64,000 nt of DNA from Penelope pileata (GCA_013396635.1 WBMW01003834.1:1033764-1097763), one strand, 5' to 3'. Shown: positions 11,870 to 25,186, numbered from the stretch's first letter. Numbers and translations are program-made. Notes: generated by a model not told the origin, from the sequence alone.

Positions 11870-14513
11870 TCCCAGCAAAAATTGAAACTCTTGACCTGGT
11901 GTCTGTGTAACCTATGGTAGCTACACTGCAGAAAGCAACTCGCTAAACAGGATTGAAATACGGGTGCTTGAATAATTGTTTATTGATTTTAGGCCTGCCT
12001 TGATCTAGTAAAATTTTAATAATTTCTGTTTTGAGATGGCTGAGTGCTTTTGCTGACTCTAAGTATATGAGTAGGTACGAAGTTGTGCTTCTCTTGAAAG
12101 GATTTTTTGGACCAAGGCCTGGAAGATGAAAAGCAAATGGCATACAGCTGGACAACTGGTACAGTTTGGTCTTGCTAATGCACCCTTGTGGATTATGCAG
12201 TTGGCTGCGTGCCTTCCTCTCCCTTTTAAAGAGCTATAGCATTTCAAATGTTTTCTGTACAAACTGATTGTATCAATGTGCACAGAAGCACACGTTGCTT
12301 TACAACTGGCTTGTTTTAGTACCACAGAATAATTGTACAATTATGCTTTGTGTAAATCAAGAATGGGCTCAAGACCAGACTCATGAGAAATCAATATGTA
12401 TATGGTTCCTTGATGCTGCAATCTAAGTGTAATTCTCTAGAGAAATATTCATTTTAAGTTATACTGAGGAATGTGTGTAATTGTTTCATGTGCAAAATTG
12501 TTTTTCTTTGTGGTTTTGAGTTTTCCAGTTCTATCACGTAGGGAACAGAGAATGTACTGAACTGTTTTATCATATATCTAGCTCATAAATATCTCTGTAT
12601 GTGAGCTAATGATAGACTGAATAGGTACATTTAGCTTTGTGTTCCTAATCATGTTGTAAAGTGCTGAGAATTTACATTTCTGCGTAGACAGAAATGATGC
12701 AACAAATGGTCTGCAGCATGGATTTTAGCCAAAGACTGCTAGTTGTCAGTGGTTTTACAATTTCCATGTTGTGGCTTGTCCTGTTTAAAGTTACAGATTG
12801 TGTCAGTTGTGGTGAGATCTGGATTTGGAGAACATCTGTCTCATTGCTTTGCTTATTCCAACTAACAGTCACCTCTTCGAGATTACTTCCCTCCTTCCAT
12901 CCTTGTTCCATTCATGCCCTGTTACATTGACACAGTATTTGTAGAAGGTACTGGAATGTAGATAAAAGTGTTGTCAATGCTCTTTATGTACCAGTTTATG
13001 GTAGATTTACCTTAGGAGAGGCTTTTTATTTATAAATATCTGTTCACAAGCAGTGCATTTTTTTTTATGTGCAGGCAGAACAGTTTTTGTGCCAATGAGG
13101 TGCTTTTAACATGCAATTTCAAAAGCTAGTCTAAAATATAAGCTATCCTCATGTTATTTTAGAAATAAATATAAAAGAAACCTGTAATGAACAGGATTAA
13201 TGGCATTTTAGGGGAAGCGTTCAGTAAATACTCTGCAGTAAGTGTATAATCAGCCCAGCTGTTACGGTGTTATTTAGATGAGAGGAAGGCGAAAAAGAAG
13301 ACAAAAGAGAAAGTTGGTCTCATTTCATTCTTTAAAGGGTAGGAAAGAAAAAGTAGCATTAACTGTAAAATTTTATTGCAGTTGAGGTAATCAAAAGCTG
13401 TATTAATAATTGAGGTACAGTTATGCTATTATTTTTACATCACTAGCCTTCCTTTATTTTCCTACTTATCATGTCCTGTGGAAGGAGGAGTTTTGGCAAT
13501 AAGCTACTGTAGCCTAAGTGAAATAACATGGTAGTGCTGCTCACTTTTAAGAAAAGGAAGCATGCAGCCTAACTGCGCTTTAGATGATACTTGTTCCAAA
13601 ACTTTTCTTCAGTGGTCAATAAAGTCAACTAGATTTTTCCATGTCACCAGTTGGTAGTGTTTGGTCAGTCTAATTAGCCCAATACAGCTCCATTCTTCAC
13701 TTCTGTCACATTGTAGTGCTAAAAATCTTATTTCACCTGAGGCCACTGTTCCCATGGATGGCTAGAGATATCTTGAATCTGTGAAGACAAAACAGAAACT
13801 AAAAGATCTGCTGTGATTTCAAGATACACCCATTTATTTTTCTGTCTGTATATTTAAGTTATAATTTTCTTCTCCTCTTTGTTGGTGACGTGACAGCAGC
13901 ATTATGGTAGTAAGTGGAAAAATCAACTAGTAGATATAATTATCACTAAATAGAAGAAGTTTGCTACCTGAATCACCAACTCTAAATACCCCTTTTTATT
14001 TTTCAAATATGCCAAATTTTCATTAGTTTGCTTGTATGCCACATGAAATGCAAACAGAAACAGTCAACAGATAGTAAGAAGTTAGCTGAGGTATGTGCTT
14101 TGTGGAGGAGTGCATGTTGGGGTGGACAGGACTCTAACATGCTTAAAGATTGTAAAAGGTGCAGGACTCAAGTTCATAGCAGATGCTGATGGGTTAGATT
14201 CTTTCTGCATCATTTCTTTAGTAAGGTCCTAGAAAATGTGTTCAAGTTGGGGGCCTAAGAGTATCTTCAGGATTTATTTATGAAGCCTTTTACAGTATAG
14301 CTTGTTTTTAGCATATGAAGGAACATTGTGTGTCAATTTTCTCTTAGCATTAGCTGTTTATATACGATATGTAGAGTAAAATAATGAGTAAACTAGTCTC
14401 AAGCACCAGGAAAAAATTAGCCTATATGTTATAGACATGTAGGCAGACTGAACTTTTCTAGTGTGAACATACACTTTCTCTTCTTTCACTTTTTCTGCAA
14501 TGTCAAATGTTGA

Positions 14514-14582
14514 CAACTAACTAAACTCTGTTGTTTACTAAACTAACTAAACTCTTTTGTTTAACTAAACTAACTAACTCTA
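14514..14582. repeat. Short degenerate minisatellite (AACTAA/CTAAACT units)
   Basis: About three imperfect copies of a unit of roughly 22-26 bp. Each joins CTAAACTAACTAAACTC to a T/G-rich arm such as TTTTGTTT, and it ends in AACTAACTAACTC. It looks like local slippage or tandem duplication; no coding sequence overlaps it. Confidence 0.8.
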
Positions 14583-16208
14583 TTGAATCATGATCTGCTT
14601 TTTGGCTTCCGTTTATTTGTTCAGGTGGCAAATTTGATTGTGACCTGTTGATTGCCATTTTCTGAGAGTGTTAGTGGGTACATTCCTGGGGAAGTTTGCT
14701 TGATACTATATTGTAAGAAATGAAGAATGATTTATTAGCATGAAAAGGACCCTTATCCTTAGCATTACTGTAAGATATATTAAGGCCAACAAATATAGGA
14801 ATAATGTGTTGGGCAGGCTCAGACCAGAACTAGAGAATAAAATGAATAAAATGAAGCTAGGGAGGTGCAGAGATGAAGGATGCTTTTCATACAAGTGCTA
14901 AGAACCTGCCCTGAATATAGAGAATATTATGAAAAAAGCCGGAAGAACAATTTTATGTAAGTACTAAGATTGGGTTTGGAGGTGTCCAAGGAGGAAAAGC
15001 ATCAGTTACAAAGCATCTGTTGACTGAGTTTTGTATTCACATTTAGCATCTCTTAGAAATATAGAGAATTTAATCATTACTCAGAATGGCACCTTGGTTA
15101 CCTCAGATGACCAGCTACTTGCAATTTAAAAGCTTGTAAGTGGATAGCATTTGATTGAAAAAATTGATTGTAGGCATGTGTATTCTTTTCAGTATCGCTG
15201 ATCACAGTGAGGTGACTCTCCAGTAAATTGAAGGGGATGTGAGCAGCAGAGAATCTGTTCTTCCATCCATAACAGCAGGACAGTATGGTCTTGAATTGGA
15301 GAACTTCTAATGTAGGTGCCCAGTAATCTCTCATCTTGTTGATATTTGATATGGTTCCTTATCACAAGGAAATCACTTGCTGTTCCCTGGATATATTGCA
15401 TGTCTAGGAGGTGTTCTGCTGGGGTCAGCACTTACTAATGTACCCCTATACGAAGATATCTTTCTCATCTAACTGGCAAGTAAGGCCTAAAAAGTTGTAA
15501 TGTTTCATTGTGCGCTGAGATATGGAGACTGAAAGTAAATAGGAGTTGAAGTCCAGAGTCAAATGGTGATCTAGCAGGTGGCATGGCAACTCAGATTACT
15601 AACACAGCTGTAGCAGTATTTGTAGGAACGTTTAAATGAGAACATTCATCGTACAAAATAAAGGCAATTTGGGTGTACTTTGGTTTCTTTTATGATTTAT
15701 TTGGAGAAGCTCTGGTAGGTAGAAGCAATGACCCTGTGACTTTAACCAGACAGACGTGTCGGTCTTGTTTTGTTCGAGACAACATTTGCAGGGGCAATTA
15801 TTTAACCTCTTAGAGTTTGAGGATAAAATTCATTTGTAACCAATCTTACAAATGGTTGTAGTTTCTTGCTGCTTATTGCTTGCATTCATAAGTTGATTTT
15901 AAATAACTTACATAAGAATAACTTTTAGAAAACTGGTATCTGAATGCCTTCTAGTCCACTACTCCATTTAACAATTCCATAATTCTTCTGTTGCTCTTGG
16001 TTGACTAAAAGTCCTGGTCTCAGTCTCAAGCCTTAAAATTTCAGCTCACTTTACTTTTCCACAATAATAAAGTAGCAGTGTTTATCTGTGGGCAGATGTG
16101 CCTGTAAAGTTCACACCTTTAGTTTAAAGATTAGTTAAATTTACTTAAATCACCTTCAGATTCCCTTGCCAGACAATTCTCCTTCCTATTAGTGTTCTTC
16201 TTTCCCAG

Positions 16209-16323
16209 TACCTCACCAAGAAAGAAGCTGAGGTGAGGTGGCTTCCTCGTATATTACTGCTGCTGTTAGCAGAGGAGCTGGTGGTTTCTGAGGCAGTTAC
16301 GGTGATTGAAGGGGCCAGCTTTC
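16209..16323 (+). other. Candidate coding exon, unverified (115 bp)
   Basis: The block follows a strong pyrimidine tract and acceptor (GTTCTTCTTTCCCAG, ending 16208) and stops at a consensus-like donor (TTTC|GTAAGT, at 16324). Only one of three frames is open, 38 codons from TAC; the other two have TGA stops within 25 bases. The peptide begins YLTKKEAEVRWLPR and ends EAVTVIEGASF. G is concentrated at codon positions 1 and 3 (about 16 and 15 of 38) and rare at position 2 (about 5), which is a coding-like bias. I do not recognise the protein. The minus strand also holds an open 62-codon frame, and a second donor (GAG|GTGAGG) lies inside the block. It could be an exon of an unidentified plus-strand gene or chance. 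Confidence 0.22.
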
Positions 16324-19300
16324 GTAAGTACACGGTATAAAATTCTACTCTGTTCTTTGTGACTTCTAGGCCTCCTGGAGGAAGAGAGAGATGTGAGTGA
16401 TAGTGCTATTACAATAATGATAATGTGCCTTCTAATGTGGGCAATGACATGATATCAGTGATACAATCTGCTGTTGTTGCAGTGCCAGCAGATGGATGAT
16501 GCTGTACCCAGACCCCCAGACCCAGCTGTGTCTCTCACCCCACTGCCAGTGGTTTTCCACAGAGGCTGGTGCTGCAGCCACATACTGGGTTATTTGGGCA
16601 GCAGGAGAACCAGGCAGTTTCCCCAGTGCACTCTAATTCATGTCCACCATTGGCTTTTGCCCTTGGAGGAATATAACAATTATGCAGCATTAGTGGTATT
16701 TCAATACTTTTACTGTTAATTTTGAAAGATTGGATGATACTCCTATCACTACTGTATATGGAATGGACTGCTGGTTTGGAACACCGAAGCAAGAGAAAAA
16801 ATAAAAACATACTCTGACACTATACATTTCTTAAAGTCCGTTATTGTTGCAGCTGAGTTTATTGCCTGTCTTCAGTTACAGAAGCTTGATGTCTTCAAGG
16901 TTTTAGAATTTGTTTTGGTTTACTTTTTCTTTGAGGAAAACTGATTTGTTTTGCATTTTTGACAGCACATCATCATTTCTTTAGGATCTATTTTGTTTGC
17001 TTGATAGGTGGTCTGAGGGTTGCTAAAATATGTGGGCTGCCTGCTTTCAGACTGATAGGCTAAGTGTTCAGGAGCTGCAGTGTTTTTGCAGTGTCTGCTG
17101 TTTACAGTTGTCACTCTTGAGTTTCCAACAGTTGTTTTTGCAATGTTCAATGCATGTGTTACCAGTGGTGAGAAATCTGGAAATGAGAGCCAGCAGCACA
17201 CACACAGCTTGTTACTGATAACACTCAAGATGTCTGAATGTGAATCGGACCTCTCAGCTGAATGGCTCATTATTTTCAGCAGGTTCAACTGAAAATGACA
17301 AGCTTTTGGTCTGATTTTTATTTTTTTTCCCTTAAAGTTTGACTTGCTGTTCTTACCTTGGTCTCAACACCTTTCTATCCATTTCTTAACCAATTGTATA
17401 CACTAGGGAAATGAAGAATGTTATTGGCATAGCTGGTAGGGGATGTGGGAGGGAAGAAAAGACATTTACTTAACCTTCAGCTCTGATCTTAAATCTCACT
17501 TCTTCAAATTCAATTACCAAGTACATTAAGGTTTCCTGTTTGAAGAGTGGCTGCTCTGATCTGCTGAAAATATAAGTAGAGGACAGAGACATTCTAAGCA
17601 CCTCACACCCTTGAATTATATATCAGAATTTAAGAGGGGAAGAATATCTTAGTTGTTTTCATTCAGTCAGGTTATAAAGATAATATTATTCTAATTACAA
17701 AACACATTATGTGATGGGTAGAGAGGCACCTCCTAATGTTGCCCTAGTGCAGGAAGCTGTGTTGTAGTGTAGGCCCGCACTGAGATCTTGTGTTTGTATC
17801 CACATCCACTCTTTATCGGTGCCTTAACTGACATGTAGGCTTACCTAGAGCTTGGATGTCACTAGAGAATCCAACTACCAAGGAGTAGGTGATGAGAAGT
17901 TAGGCATCATTAAATTAATTCTTTATAGACCCAGTATAAACCCTTTCTTCCTCTTTAACCTTTATTTGACTCATCTTCTGAATTGCTGAGGCAAAATCAA
18001 GTTTTCTGTTAAATATGCCCACTTCTCAGGAGAGTGATGAAGATGGAACTGATCCTTTACAGTTGGCACATGGATTACATGTTTTATTTAGTGTCTCGTG
18101 TTTGTGTTTTATTTTTGGCTCTTAGCATGAAACAAGCAGGCCCTTCTCTGAACTGCTTTTTAAAAGCATGTTTTCACTAATAATGCCACAGCAAACCAAA
18201 GACAGAATGGATCTCGAGGAAAGTCATAGGCAGACAGTGGAGTATAGAGGGCAAAGGGCCTGAAGATGTATCACTGAAGTTCTCACCAGACTGTTCTTCA
18301 GCAAGTCCCTTTTTTTTTTTTGGTGGTTGTTTCAATTTAGTCTCTTCTGTAATAAATTATAAATAGTCTTGGATTTAGGTTGTACCAAGTACATATGAGA
18401 GTTACCATTGTACATGCAGGGCTGATGAATTTAAGGCTCACAGCTAGGTTTACTCATTAAATATTAAACCCTCAATTCCCCTTCCATAAATAGTCTTAAA
18501 AACAGACAGTGATTACATCTGTCAGGTCAAACCATCTGCATTTTTTCCTGTTTCACATCCATGTGTGTAGAAGCACACATGCTCTTTCATTTTCTTTGTC
18601 ATTGTTACAGTATTAATAAGGACTTGAATGGAGTCTCTGCTGCTGTGTACAGACTGCCAACTTTGCACTGAAGCTAGTACCAAACGGCCTTTTAAAAGTT
18701 GGGAGAGACTGGACACTGGTGGATATATAACTTCTCATGTTTCTCTAGGTTATTTGTATCTTGGTTTTAGCAAATTGGTTTACTTTCTTTTCTAATTTAT
18801 AGAGGGGGAGAAATTTATTTTCTGATTTTGACACATTTTTGTGTTGTCAATATGCTATTGTCAGTCCTGTGGCTGAACTGTTCAGTTTGGCATATAGGAT
18901 TCCAAGTACAGTCTCACCAGTGCTATATAAATGAGGACTCTAGCAGGAAACCTGTTTGTTTTTTTGTTGTTTTTTTTTTTTTTTTAGTTTTTTCCTGGGC
19001 ATGTGTATGCGGAGGTACATCACATCCTCATTAGTTCTCTGTGATGTACATTGTGACCAGCACACTTCATTGTCTTAGTCAAATGCTTGTCTTTGAGGTT
19101 TCTGATGTCAGTGGGATTATTACATGATGAGCATTATGTACATGTCCTCAAGCAGCCTACAGTCTGGAAAGATGTCTGTCAAAATGGCAATGGAAAAAAA
19201 GTCAGAGAGCGTAAGGTTATTCTTGTTGAAAGCATATTATCAAGGTAGTTCTTTAAAATCAGTTTCTCTTGATTGCTCTTCACATAAAATAATTTATCTT

Positions 19301-20720
19301 GAGATTTTTATGCACAGAGCCAAATTGTACTGTAATTATTCCCATAGAAACCATTGACATGAATATGATTGTACAATGTAACTTAAATCAAAATTTGTCT
19401 CTGTGTTTTTGGTTCAGAACTAAGGAAAATGAAGGCAATTCAGTTGACCTAGGAGGTTTTACAGACAGTCTGAATCTCATCTGTGATGCTTATCTTCAGT
19501 CCCCCTGCAAAGCAATTCTGAAACACAATTCATTTACATCAGCAACTAATGAGTAGACTGGAATTCTTAAGGTTTGATTATAGAAGCCCATAAGACATTT
19601 CTTTGCCCTTCCAGCCCCTACACAATGACTGCCATCCTAAGATGAAGGCAGGAAGATGAACAGCTTTTAAAGGTGCAGCATGTCTTAAGTACAAGTAATC
19701 CTGATGTCTTTCACTGAGTGACATCGTATGATGTGACTCACAGTACTGACCACAGCTATAGGGGGGGCTGTAGAAAACAGCTTTCACATCCTCCAAAATA
19801 TTGAATTATTTTTCTACTTGAAGGCATCTCTGATAGTTAAAGAAGATTGTGCAATAATTAATGAAGTGTAATTGTTAGTTTTTTACTTTACCCTTCCTGG
19901 AGAAGCATGGATGCATAAATAGAGCATGGACATGAGCACTACCTGTGTGGTTGCCAGTTGCTTGACGCATGATAGCAGTGCGCATTTATGCATGGTTTAC
20001 AGCGACTGTTCTCATTTGTACTAGTGAATGCTGTTTGTATGAAAGGTAGATGTAAAAAATCTAGTTTTTTGATGTTATATTTTTAAAGAATCTTGGACAA
20101 CGAATATTAAATGACTGTGTATACATTGTTTCCACTGAGGAAAAAATAGTACAATTTCCACCTTGTTTGACGTTTTTGTATGTGCGCAAGAGAATGAAAT
20201 AGGATCACAGGCATTGCTGAATTCCTTTTGAATGCATGCCTTTGGTAGGCCAGTATATTACAAGCATGGGTTGCTGCCAAAAGTGAAATGTCCTGGAAGT
20301 AAAGGTCACCTGCTAGTACCCATATTATTTTTTTGAGTGTGGGAAACAAATGGTGCTTCTCAATTAGTCTGTGTACTGTCTCACCTTGTATGCAAATGCT
20401 GAAAAGAATCTCACTCTGCTTTAAGACACACAAATTGTTACAGATTCTTATTACATTCAGCTGTTCTTTATAGAGGTTCCCTAGGCATTTGCTGTAGAAG
20501 AAAGATGCTGCAGAAAGGAACATATTTATGGAGGAATTTCATGGGGCTCATTAGCTACCAGAGCACGGATGAACTTAAAGAAAAGTAAACGTTTACAGGG
20601 CAGCCTTGCATTTGAAGGGACAGCTAGCAAAAGTAATTTCTATCTGCAGCTGCATTTATAAACTTGGCATTTAAGAAACATCAGAAGCTGTAGAAAGATT
20701 TATTTTCACTGGTTTCTTAG

Positions 20721-20912
20721 TAAACAAGAAGAAAAACTGCTAGTGAAGAAATTACATGGAAATTACATGAACATAGGAGAGATGCAAGTCAAACCAAAGG
20801 AGCAGAAGCAGTTTGTTTCCAAGGTTGCATTAACAACAGCAGCAAAACAGTACTCTCCTTACTGTAGTTTTGATTTTGAATTTCTCCTATCAGGAGTGGA
20901 AAACGCTGCAAG
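20721..20912 (+). other. Candidate coding exon, unverified (192 bp)
   Basis: The acceptor is TTTTCACTGGTTTCTTAG (ending 20720). The donor is CTGCAAG|GTAAGT (at 20913), a full consensus match. One frame is open for 63 codons after a single leading base, and two bases are left over at the 3' end. The others hit stops: the first frame at both 20721 and 20865, the third earlier. The peptide starts KQEEKLLVKKLHGNYMN and ends FEFLLSGVENAA. G occurs at codon positions 1, 2 and 3 about 20, 5 and 14 times in 63 codons. The two-base overhang fits the entry phase of the candidate at 25187. No domain is recognised. A 63-codon open block is expected by chance somewhere in a window this size, so confidence is kept low. 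Confidence 0.25.
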
Positions 20913-22908
20913 GTAAGTGGTATATTTTTGAATTATTAGGAAGAGGTTTTGTTGCATCTCATTTCCACTGTTAGGCAGTTTTAGAGTGAAAGTGAAGCTG
21001 CTTTTTGTAGGAATAACTATTTTCATGCAAAGTGGAAAGCAAATAGTGAAGTTGTTGTGTCCCCTCCAACTGCCAGCCTTTAGCTGTTTCCGCATTGTTA
21101 AATCTGTGACTTGAAGACAAATACTGGATTAATACCTTTGCATGTGTTGCAATTGTTTTCTTCTTCTAGGAAGAGAGTATCCTTTCTTAACGCTCATGTC
21201 CTTAACTAAAATTAGCAAATGGTTAGTGGAAAAGTCTTCTGATTACACGTGCATAATGTCTGACTGTAGGAAATCTTTTGGCCAGCAGAGAACTTGTGTA
21301 CATGTCTAATTATAAACTACTTGAGTAAAAATCTTGAGATTTCTTATTTAGTATGCCATGAAATACCAAAGAGTGTCCTGAAGGCCAATAGCTACTATAC
21401 TTATTAAATATGACTTACTTTTGGTAATGACACCTGGTAATTCTCAGTGGCAGAAAGAGTGAGCCTTAATTGTCATGCTGTTACTGCTGCATGCGTCTCC
21501 TGTTGAGGATGCTTGTTGAGAACACACACTGAATGCTGTGCGCTTTAGGCGCACTAGCAGGAGGGTCCAACATGAAAAGTGTGCAAAGATGACTTCTTTT
21601 TCTGAATGTGTTCACAAGACCTTTTTTGTGGAGCAAAAATGTGTTCGAGGAGGTATACCTGTGGTTGTTAGACTAATGAGCAGTTTTTGTGAAACCTAAA
21701 TGTAGAGCCAAGTTTTGAAAGCTACATCTGGAAGCTGCCATCAGTTCTTGTCCCTGCATGTGAGGTTTTCCACTAACAGCAAACATTGATAAGCAAAGGT
21801 GGCTTGTATAGTGTCTTCTGAGATGACACCTGCAAGGGAGAGTCCTCTGAGGAACAGGGAGAGTTTTTGCTTACCCTCAGTTAGGAATTACAGTTTTGAA
21901 CCACAGAACTTTAGGAGGTCTCAGCTTCAACATTTTCAAGTGAAGATCTTGAAGCCAATGATTGTGTACTTGTGGGGAGAAGCCATCCTCTGTGGCTATA
22001 TCTGAATCTGGAACTTGCTGGAATAAAAAACAGCTAAAGCATCACCGTACACCCCTTTTTCTTCTTTTTTTATTCTTTTTTTTCCCCCCATCTGTCTGAG
22101 ACCCAAATTTATATGGTTCAGAAGTAACAAATGTGGCTCATCATAATATCAGTATTGTACAATGCCAACAATCTCATTTGGCAAGTGAGGTTGTTCTTCA
22201 TTTCTGGCTTGCGCGTCCCCTACAGTAAATGCTCAGTGATCAAAATCTAGTTAATGGTTTTGTTGAAGATGTATTGGTCAGTAGAGAATTCAGCTTATTT
22301 TTTTCTTTCCAACACTGATATTGACTTTGGAGTGCTACCAGGAAAAACGATGTCAGACTTTCATCGGTTCTTAGTTTCTCTTAATATGTACAGCCAGGTG
22401 TGTGGAATAAGAATAGCTAGATGTTTGCTATGCAAGCTATTGTTTATGAAAGGTTTTTCTTCAGGGTGAAGCTATAGTATCAAGGTTGATTTTGTCAAAT
22501 GCTCTTGTTTGCTGTGTTGATGTAACAGATTATCAAATGCCTGGGTACCTTGACTAGCAATGTGTCTTAAAGTGAGGGACTTGAAGTGCAGTCTGTTTGT
22601 TTACTAAAGAACAGGTTAGAGGATGACCTTATTGTCCTTTACCAGAGTGTGTAAATGAGTGAGAGGTAACTGTGTATTCATTAGATGAAAAGCATAGCAA
22701 GGTGCAAAGGTTTGAAGCTTTGACCGAATAAATTTGTATCAGAGACTGATTTTAGTGATTAAAGTAAATGACAGCAGTATTATTTATTTATTTAACTTTA
22801 GTAAAGATTTATTTAACTTATGTCAAGACTGCTATAGTTGAAGAGTAACTTCAATGCAGAATTTACAGGTTAAAAGCTGTTCTGGATTAAGCCTTGGGAA
22901 GACTGTTT

Positions 22909-23041
22909 AAGATATACTGCAAGTTCAGTATATCTTATATATATATAATATAGTATATAATATAGTATAACGTATATAACTTATATAATATAGTATATAA
23001 TATAGTATAACTTATACATATATATATAATATAGTATATAT
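22909..23041. repeat. Perfect hairpin plus AT-rich 40-bp-period minisatellite
   Basis: At 22908-22937 a perfect inverted repeat has 12-bp arms (AAGATATACTG core and its complement CAGTATATCTT) around a six-base loop CAAGTT. It runs directly into an AT-only tandem array. A 30-bp block is repeated exactly at 22942-22971 and 22982-23011 (period 40), followed by a partial third unit to about 23040. TTCAGTA motifs lie on both sides of the array. The tract should extrude cruciforms easily and is probably unstable in length. Confidence 0.85.
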
Positions 23042-23541
23042 TCAGTACTGGGTTCAGTGCAAACCTGGATAGAATTAGAGAGCTGCTATGTAGGAAGTGG
23101 AACTTAGTGGTGGGTGTTGAGGCTTACTATGTAAATATAAGGAGCTAAGAACATTTCTTTGTGTGTGAAATTGAAGTGCTGTGTTTTGCAGGCATAGGGG
23201 TTCTTAGGTCAGTTACATCGGTTACATTGCTGGAAATGAGTGAAGTGTTAAAATACCATTAATTAAAGGCACTACTTTGCTTTGCATGCAATGAAGGAAG
23301 CCGAGTGAACTGTTACCTGTGCTGAATTTAATGTTTACATAGTCATCAGAGTGGTTCTAGTGCTGTTACTTTTGTAGGTTATAACAGTCTTTAAAAGTAA
23401 ATAGTTTATACAAACAAAAAGCTTTAAGCAACTTCCAGAGGACTTGATGGATTTTTTTTAGATGTGTGCCTTTGCATCCAGCTGTGTATTTTGTTTGTCT
23501 TTATCCAGCATAACTAAACTGGACTGATAGTTATTGCTACC

Positions 23542-23562
23542 TTTTTTTTTTTTTTTTTTTTT
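23542..23562. repeat. Poly-T tract, 21 bp
   Basis: An uninterrupted T run with no recognised retroposon body attached. Confidence 0.9.
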
Positions 23563-25186
23563 AACCCTCCTGAAACCCAAGAACTTGAAAGTGCATGTTC
23601 CTCTCCTCAGAGCAGCAGCAACTGTTGATAATACATCTGAAATGCTTCTTCCTGTTTCCAGATCATTTCACCTAGAAAAAGAAGAGTGAATCTTTTTAAT
23701 GGTATATATGAGAAAATTTCTGAAACACAAAAAAGTGAGGAAATAGAGGCAGACTCTTGGTTTTGGAGTAGAGAAGTGGGTGCTACACGCTACTTTTATT
23801 GTAGGACTGCAGAAGCCACTGCCTGTTTCTGCCTCACTGCCACCCCCACTTTGTTTGTAAAAGTGGATAGTGATATCTCTTAATTTGTAAAGAGCTGGAA
23901 ACCTCACTGTTATACAAATGTGATACAGAGTGTGGATAAGGTTATATTAATCCACATTCTTGATTTTCTGATGAGGAGATATGTAGAAGTTCTGACTGCA
24001 GCAAGACCTTTCTTATCAGAATTGTAAACTGTGAATTCCTTGATGCACCCCAGATGCGTTGCTGTAAACACCATGGTGGTGTTAGCAGTGCTGCTAATGC
24101 CAGAATACTCTGATTTGGAGGGAGGTCCTTGAAGACTTCACCACTTTTTTTTAAATTTTGAACATAATAATAATCCAATAAAAAGATGTGTGTAAGTAAG
24201 CCACTTGAGGTTGCATTTTAATTTTAATTAAAATATTAAATAAAATAGCTTTGAATAAATGAGAAAACAAGGACTTACTGAATTAACTGAAGTTCTGTTA
24301 AAGTTTTTACTGCCTTTATCCATAGGCTGTGATGTGGGGCAGGCTGTGGCATGAGGCAAAGGTAGCACGCACAAGCTGTTTCATAGAACTGGGTGCACGG
24401 AGCTATAGTTGCATAAGTGGCTGCTCGGGCCAATGCTTGAGATCTTCTGCAAGTTGTTTTTCTTCTGTGTGCCATCATGTTCCTTCCTGCAGTACAGTAA
24501 TGTTTTCTGTCTCACATTTCTCTCAGCCACCATCCTGTGTGCTTGTTGCCTGTATTTCCCCCTGATGTTCTGTGCCACTTTTCCTCTTCTCCATGTGCTT
24601 GGAGTTCTCCCAGCTTTCTTCTTACTCGCTGAATCTCACTATCTGAAGTAGTATCATTCATTTCCTCTCTTTTAAGGAAGAGCTTTTCCAGGCAACTGAT
24701 ATGCAAAGTGCCTTTGGACAACTGGGAGAGCTGAGATAGCGGCAACATGATGCCTTTTTGTATAGCTGCCCTTGACGCTTTCAGCAGCTTATTCCCAGAC
24801 TGGTTGAAACAGTTGATTTGCTGATCAAATATCAGCACTCTCAATGGTTGGGGCCTAGAATATTCACCAGCTACAGTATTCAAAAATTATCCTGTCATCT
24901 CAACTGATAAAGAAAATCTGGTTTGATCATAGGTCCTGGTTTCTCTTGGATGACACTTTAAGTAAGCAGGATCTATATGCTTACTTCTACATTCATCTCT
25001 CAGTCTTAAACAATTCTGATGTCCAAACTCACAGCTATCCTTCATTTTTCACAGAGACACTATGTAAGCTTGGCAAAAGAAAATAATTCAATTGTTACTA
25101 TCCATCTCTGAGCGTACAGAGATCTTGCTCCTAGAGTACTTTTAGGGAATTATTTATTTTTAGGGTTTGATTGTTCCTTATTGCAG

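Noticed and set aside
16920..17288. 122-codon minus-strand ORF rich in Ser/Thr/Asn
   Set aside because: Its C-terminus is a lysine run from a T-rich stretch, and no splice or promoter context was seen. It also lies opposite the weak exon-like block at 17108-17167.
20107..20523. 138-codon minus-strand ORF
   Set aside because: Composition is typical of translated AT-rich DNA and no codon-position bias was evident. One frame of this length is expected by chance in 64 kb.
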